From DATBLZ01 sp036555065 (GTDB lineage: Bacteria; Pseudomonadota; Gammaproteobacteria; Steroidobacterales; Rariloculaceae), in NCBI GenBank assembly GCA_036555065.1, contig DATBLZ010000024.1, positions 1 through 26,323 of the forward strand: a stretch of 26,323 nucleotides of DNA. The letters run 5' to 3'. Both the position numbers and the translations under genes were made by a program. This document shows, one piece after another, positions 22,635 to 26,323 of this stretch (positions are counted from its first letter, which is position 1; each line of letters starts with the position of its first letter). The notes beneath the pieces were generated by a model. The model saw only the letters and a list, made by a program, of their open reading frames with translations. It searched no databases and was not told the origin of the DNA.

Positions 22635-24023
22635 ATGCTTCGTGTGGCGGTCGTTATCGTGGTATTCGTCCTGAGCGTGGCGCCGCCGGCGTTTGCACAG
22701 TCACAAGTCAATTTCGATAACCTCGCCGGGATGGTCCGGGAGCTCCGGGACAGCGAGGCGGCTCTGAGTCGCGAGCGACTGGCGCGCTTCCAGGCCGAGC
22801 TGCAGCGGCAAGAGCGCCTCTCCCGCGAAGCCGAGACGCGCCGCAACACTGCGAGCGCACGCAGCACAGCGCTCGATCGCGAGTGGGAAGGGAACGAGCA
22901 ACGCATCATGGAGCTCAACGAGCTCCTGTCGCAGCATCAGGGGAATTTGGGCGAGCTTTTCGGAGTCACGCGGCAAGTCGCGGGCGATGCTGCGAATACG
23001 CTTCAACAGTCGCTCTTGACGACCGAGTACAGCGTCCCCGAGGGCACGGAGGAGCGGTCCGACTTCCTGCGGCGCCTCGCAGCCGCGCGCGCCCTACCAT
23101 CGATCTACGAGCTCGAACGGCTTTGGTTCGAGCTGCAACGGGAGATGACCGACGGCGGGAAAGTGGTCGCATACGAGACGGATGTGTTGGCGCTGGATAC
23201 GACCGTACCGCCGACGCGCCGGGAAGTCGTGCGCATCGGGCCGTTCACGGCGGTCGGCGACGGGGAGTATTTCGGCTACTTGTCGAGCCGCAAGTCCCTG
23301 ACGGAGCTCGAAGGGCGGATGCCCGCAGCGCTCCAGGCAATCGCGCGCGATCTGCAGAATACGCCGCCCGGCTCGGGCCACGTCCGCGCCGTCGTCGATC
23401 CGGCCCGCGGCGCGCTCCTAGGGCTCTATGTGCAACGGCCGGGCTTCCTCGAACGGATCCAAGAAGGCGAGGTCGTGAACTACGTGATCCTTGCCGTCGG
23501 CATCATCTGCGCGCTGCTCGCAGTCTTTCAGTACGGCTACTTGATTACGACTTGGGCCGGTGTGCGCAGCCAACTGCGCAATCTCGACGACCCGAAGGAG
23601 TCGAATCCGCTGGGTCGAGTGCTGCTCGTTTCGCGCTCCGCGGGCGCGAGCGGCACGGCATTCGATCTCGCGGAGCTGCGCATCTCGGAGGCGATTCTGC
23701 GCGAGCTTCCAAAGCTCGAGCGTTTTCAGTCGGTCCTACGGCTCGCCGTCGCCGCCGGCCCGTTGTTGGGCCTCATCGGCACGGTCGTCGGCATGATCGT
23801 GACCTTCAAGGCGATCACGGCGACCGCCTCGAGCGATCCGAAGCTCATGGCCACGGGTATCGGCCAAGCGATGATCGCGACGGTCCTCGGCCTCGGCATC
23901 GCGATACCACTGCTCTTCGTCAATGCCGGGCTTACGGAATGGTCGCGCCGGATCATTCAAGTGCTCGACGAGCAGAGCCAATCGCTGATCGCGAGCCATA
24001 TGCGGCGCGGCCAAACGGCCTGA
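22635..24023 (+). CDS. ttpC: TtpC-type MotA/TolQ/ExbB proton-channel protein, copy 2
   Basis: A 462-residue paralogue of the protein at 17975 with the same plan: signal peptide (cleaved after A21), Arg/Glu-rich coiled coil (30-105), conserved GELFGVTRQVAGDAANTLQQ block, periplasmic globular part with ELERLWFELQREMTDGGKV, and three membrane helices (about 282-306, 370-392, 406-431) with channel motif GPLLGLIGTVVGMIVTF and GIGQAMIATVLGLGIAIP. The N-terminal half differs clearly from copy 1 while the channel region is nearly identical, even in bases. It stands after the TPR gene, where TonB2 operons normally end, so this is an added copy. ATG 22635 follows AGGGA that overlaps the TPR stop. Confidence 0.92.
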   Translation: MLRVAVVIVVFVLSVAPPAFAQSQVNFDNLAGMVRELRDSEAALSRERLARFQAELQRQERLSREAETRRNTASARSTALDREWEGNEQRIMELNELLSQHQGNLGELFGVTRQVAGDAANTLQQSLLTTEYSVPEGTEERSDFLRRLAAARALPSIYELERLWFELQREMTDGGKVVAYETDVLALDTTVPPTRREVVRIGPFTAVGDGEYFGYLSSRKSLTELEGRMPAALQAIARDLQNTPPGSGHVRAVVDPARGALLGLYVQRPGFLERIQEGEVVNYVILAVGIICALLAVFQYGYLITTWAGVRSQLRNLDDPKESNPLGRVLLVSRSAGASGTAFDLAELRISEAILRELPKLERFQSVLRLAVAAGPLLGLIGTVVGMIVTFKAITATASSDPKLMATGIGQAMIATVLGLGIAIPLLFVNAGLTEWSRRIIQVLDEQSQSLIASHMRRGQTA

Positions 24024-24043
24024 GCGAAGCCGCTAGGCTTCGC
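24024..24043 (+). terminator. Strong hairpin directly after the second ttpC stop
   Basis: GCGAAGCC (24024-24031) and GGCTTCGC (24036-24043) form a perfect 8-pair stem with loop GCTA, beginning at the base after the TGA stop. There is no following T run, so it may end transcription with help, protect the 3' end or lower read-through into the permease gene 23 bases further on. Confidence 0.5.
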
Positions 24044-24066
24044 GATCCGGTCGAGCGATCGCCGCC

Positions 24067-25899
24067 ATGCCTCTCGAGCCCCACGCCCTTGCTGCGATGG
24101 TGTTGACGGCCGGGGCTCTGTATCTATTCACGCGCGACCGCATCCCCATCGAGTACTCCTGTCTCGGCGTTCTGCTCGTGCTCGTGCTCGGGTTCGAGCT
24201 TTTTCCGTACACGGTGCCCGCAGCAGCGACGGCCGGCGCCGAAGGGGCGCCCGCGGCGGAGACCGTCGTGCTCCGCGGCGTCGATTTCCTGCTCGGGTTC
24301 GGCAATGAGGCGCTGATCACGATTTGCCTGTTGCTCATCCTCGGTAAGGGCGTCGAGGTCAGCGGCGCGCTCCGGCCTCTGGGCGGGCTGCTCGTCCGCG
24401 TCTGGTCTCGAAGCCGCTCGCTTGCTCTGTTGATTACGCTCGTGGTCTATGCGTTCATCAGCGCGTTCGTCAACAACACGCCGCTGGTCGTAATGACGAT
24501 GCCGATCTTGATCGGCTTGGCCCACCGCATTCGCATGTCGCCGTCACGCCTCCTGATGCCGGTTTGCTTCGCGACGACGTTGGGCGGAATGACGACGACG
24601 CTCGGCTCGTCGACGAATCTGCTCGTGGTCAACGTGGGCCTCGAGCATGGCTTGCCGCGGATCGGCATGTTCGATTTCTTTCTTCTTGGGTGGCTCGCGA
24701 CGGGCGCCGGGATTCTGTACCTCTGGGTCGTGGGCCCGCGTTGGATTCCAGACAGGACGTCACCGCTCGCGGGCACGGCGCCGCGTATTTTTGGGGGCAT
24801 CGTCGAGATTCCCGACGGGAGCCCCTTTGCGGGGCGCACGCTGGGGGAGCTCGTGCGCACAACCGACGCGCGCACGCGCATCGAACGCGTCCAGCGCGGC
24901 GCGCTCGACCTCATGCGGCTGCCGTCGCTGACGCTGCGTCCCGGAGATAGGCTGCACGTGCGCGGCGCGCCCGACACAATCAAGCGCATCCAGGAGTCCG
25001 CGGGCGCGAGGTTCGAAGTCGGCGGGTTGCGGCGCGGCCCCGCGGAGCGGCTCGTCGAGATCGTCGTGACGCGCGACTCGCCGTTGCACGGCAAACGGCT
25101 CAGCGAGCTCCACCGCACGACTCTCGGGCGCCTGTTCCCCGTTGGCGTCCAGCGCTCGGGTCCGGACCCGATGACTCCCATCGACGATGCCGGAGACCCG
25201 CAATTGACCGTCGGCGACGTATTGCTCATGCAGGGCAACGCGCGCGACATTCACGAGCTCAAGGAAGCTCATAACTACCTGGTTCTCGACCGGACGATTT
25301 CCGTGCCGCGTACGGCGAATGCACGGCTCGCGACGGCGACTCTCGTCGCCGTCGTCGTCGTCGCTGCCTTCGGCTTCGTCCCGATAATCGTCAGCGCACT
25401 ATGCGGCGTCAGCTTCATGCTGCTGACGCGCTGCATGCACTGGGATGAAGTCTGGAGTGCGATCGACACGCGCCTCGTGCTCGTCATAGTCACGAGCCTC
25501 GCGCTCGGCACGGTCTTGTCCGGAACCGGCGCGACGGATTTCATCGCGCAGAGCTTCGTGAGCATCGTCGAAGGGCTGCCGACGACCGTCGTGTTGAGCA
25601 GCTTTCTGCTGATTCTCGCGCTGCTCAATGAGGTCGTCAGCAACAATGCACTCGCGGTCATTGCGACGCCAATCGGCATCAGCATCGCCGAGCAGATCGG
25701 GGCTCCGACGCTGCCGTTCGTGCTCGCGGTGTTGTTCGGCGCGAATGCGGGCTTCATCACGCCGATCGGCTACCAGACGAATCTCATCGTCTTCCGGGCT
25801 GGGGGCTACAAGTTCGGCGATTTCGTCCGCGTCGGCGCGCCGCTGCAGCTCGTCGTGTGGATCGTTCTGTCGATCGCGCTGCCCGTTTTCTACCTTTAG
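24067..25899 (+). CDS. SLC13/DASS-family anion permease with two RCK_C (TrkA-C) domains
   Basis: A 610-residue inner-membrane transporter. The first membrane half (1-225) holds FVNNTPLVVMTMPILIGLA and the TLGSSTNLLVV substrate/sodium motif (about 178-188). Two cytoplasmic TrkA-C type regulatory domains follow (about 240-310 and 325-400, each ending with a GDRLHVRG or GDVLLMQG strand). The second half (about 420-610) has NEVVSNNALAVIATPIGIS and a GYQTNLIVF motif. This two-half plan with central RCK_C domains is typical of bacterial SLC13 permeases annotated for sulfate, dicarboxylates or other anions; the substrate cannot be read from sequence. ATG 24067 has no good ribosome site. Its stop overlaps the convergent MFS gene by four bases. 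Confidence 0.92.
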   Translation: MPLEPHALAAMVLTAGALYLFTRDRIPIEYSCLGVLLVLVLGFELFPYTVPAAATAGAEGAPAAETVVLRGVDFLLGFGNEALITICLLLILGKGVEVSGALRPLGGLLVRVWSRSRSLALLITLVVYAFISAFVNNTPLVVMTMPILIGLAHRIRMSPSRLLMPVCFATTLGGMTTTLGSSTNLLVVNVGLEHGLPRIGMFDFFLLGWLATGAGILYLWVVGPRWIPDRTSPLAGTAPRIFGGIVEIPDGSPFAGRTLGELVRTTDARTRIERVQRGALDLMRLPSLTLRPGDRLHVRGAPDTIKRIQESAGARFEVGGLRRGPAERLVEIVVTRDSPLHGKRLSELHRTTLGRLFPVGVQRSGPDPMTPIDDAGDPQLTVGDVLLMQGNARDIHELKEAHNYLVLDRTISVPRTANARLATATLVAVVVVAAFGFVPIIVSALCGVSFMLLTRCMHWDEVWSAIDTRLVLVIVTSLALGTVLSGTGATDFIAQSFVSIVEGLPTTVVLSSFLLILALLNEVVSNNALAVIATPIGISIAEQIGAPTLPFVLAVLFGANAGFITPIGYQTNLIVFRAGGYKFGDFVRVGAPLQLVVWIVLSIALPVFYL

Positions 25900-26323
25900 T
25901 GGCTCACAGGTGTGCCGCGTGTGCTCGCCATCGAGGGGGCGATCAGCGCGCGCCACGCCAGCATGCACGCGACGACGACGAGCGGGGGAACGGCAGCGGC
26001 GAGGAATATCTCGCTGAGGTTCCAACCGTAGCCAATGAAGACGCTCGCGAGCAAGGGCCCAATGATCGCGCCTACACGCCCGACGCCGAGGCCTGCGCCC
26101 ACACCCGTGGCGCGCTGCTTCGTGGGGTAGAACACGGCCGACAGGGCGTTGACTGCGGATTGGCCGCCGATGACGCAGACCCCGGCAATGAACACGACGC
26201 CGAAGAGCCCCGCCGTCGTGACCCACGGTTGGCCGATCAGGGCGATATTGAGCGCGCCGAGCAACCCGCAAGTCGCGAGGACGGGCACGAAACCGACGCG
26301 GTGCACCACCCAGCCCAACGTGA
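25896..26323 (-). CDS. C-terminal part of an MFS transporter, probably AAHS type (5' end outside window)
   Basis: The last 140 or so residues of a major facilitator transporter; the frame is open to the window edge. At least four membrane helices are visible. The segment QRATGVGAGLGVGRVGAIIGPLLAS matches, from memory, the signature of the aromatic acid:proton symporter (AAHS) branch, with RxTGVG and GRxGxIxGP as key residues. Substrates of this branch are benzoate-, hydroxybenzoate- and protocatechuate-like acids. Its TAA stop (25896-25898) overlaps the permease's TAG in a TTAG. Confidence 0.8.
   Translation of the reverse strand, partial: TLGWVVHRVGFVPVLATCGLLGALNIALIGQPWVTTAGLFGVVFIAGVCVIGGQSAVNALSAVFYPTKQRATGVGAGLGVGRVGAIIGPLLASVFIGYGWNLSEIFLAAAVPPLVVVACMLAWRALIAPSMASTRGTPVSH

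Noticed and set aside
25341..25362. GTC-rich trinucleotide run in the permease gene
   Set aside because: It encodes a valine-rich membrane helix and is short; no sign of a regulatory or unstable repeat.

Overview
The window looks like a piece of chromosome from a GC-rich gammaproteobacterium. The best evidence is the TonB2/TtpC-type energy-transducing operon at 17196-24023, whose gene order (DUF3450, TtpC, ExbB, ExbD, TonB, TPR) is, from memory, that of Vibrio and related gammaproteobacteria. Most other products are exported (Sec or Tat signals, c-type haem motifs, periplasmic domains). I see no rRNA, tRNA, CRISPR array, integrase or insertion sequence.

Layout. (1) 2-1204: the C-terminal end of a large secreted protein resembling G8/CEMIP-type proteins, with a Gly/Ala/Pro-rich insert, convergent with a small periplasmic class I cytochrome c. 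(2) 1205-1523: a gene-poor gap with a possible decayed gene end and an inverted repeat that abuts the next start codon. (3) 1524-6803: module A, a tightly packed set of a di-haem DUF1587/1592/1588/1585 protein, a Tat-exported DUF1552 protein and an exported ankyrin-repeat protein. (4) 6828-10594: a DoxX-like membrane protein, a Tat-exported metallo-beta-lactamase-fold protein with altered metal ligands, a secreted DUF8021-like protein and an arylsulfotransferase-like beta-propeller. (5) 10591-11274, minus strand: an unrecognised coiled-coil protein. (6) 11380-16756: module B, the same three families in another order (ankyrin, di-haem protein, DUF1552). (7) 17196-24023: a TonB2-type operon with two ExbD genes and two TtpC-type proton-channel genes. 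(8) 24067-25899: an SLC13/DASS-type permease, convergent with the end of an aromatic-acid-type MFS transporter that runs off the window.

How the parts may work together. The strongest candidate for an undescribed system is the duplicated ankyrin / di-haem DUF1592 / DUF1552 module. All three partners appear to be exported, the genes overlap or nearly touch, and the whole set occurs twice about 10 kb apart. Two haem motifs in the large protein and a nearby soluble cytochrome c suggest a periplasmic redox activity. The TonB operon could power outer-membrane uptake of the substrate, although no TonB-dependent receptor lies in the window. Arylsulfotransferase-like, SLC13 and aromatic-acid transporter genes hint at a sulfated or aromatic substrate, but this is inference from neighbourhood only.
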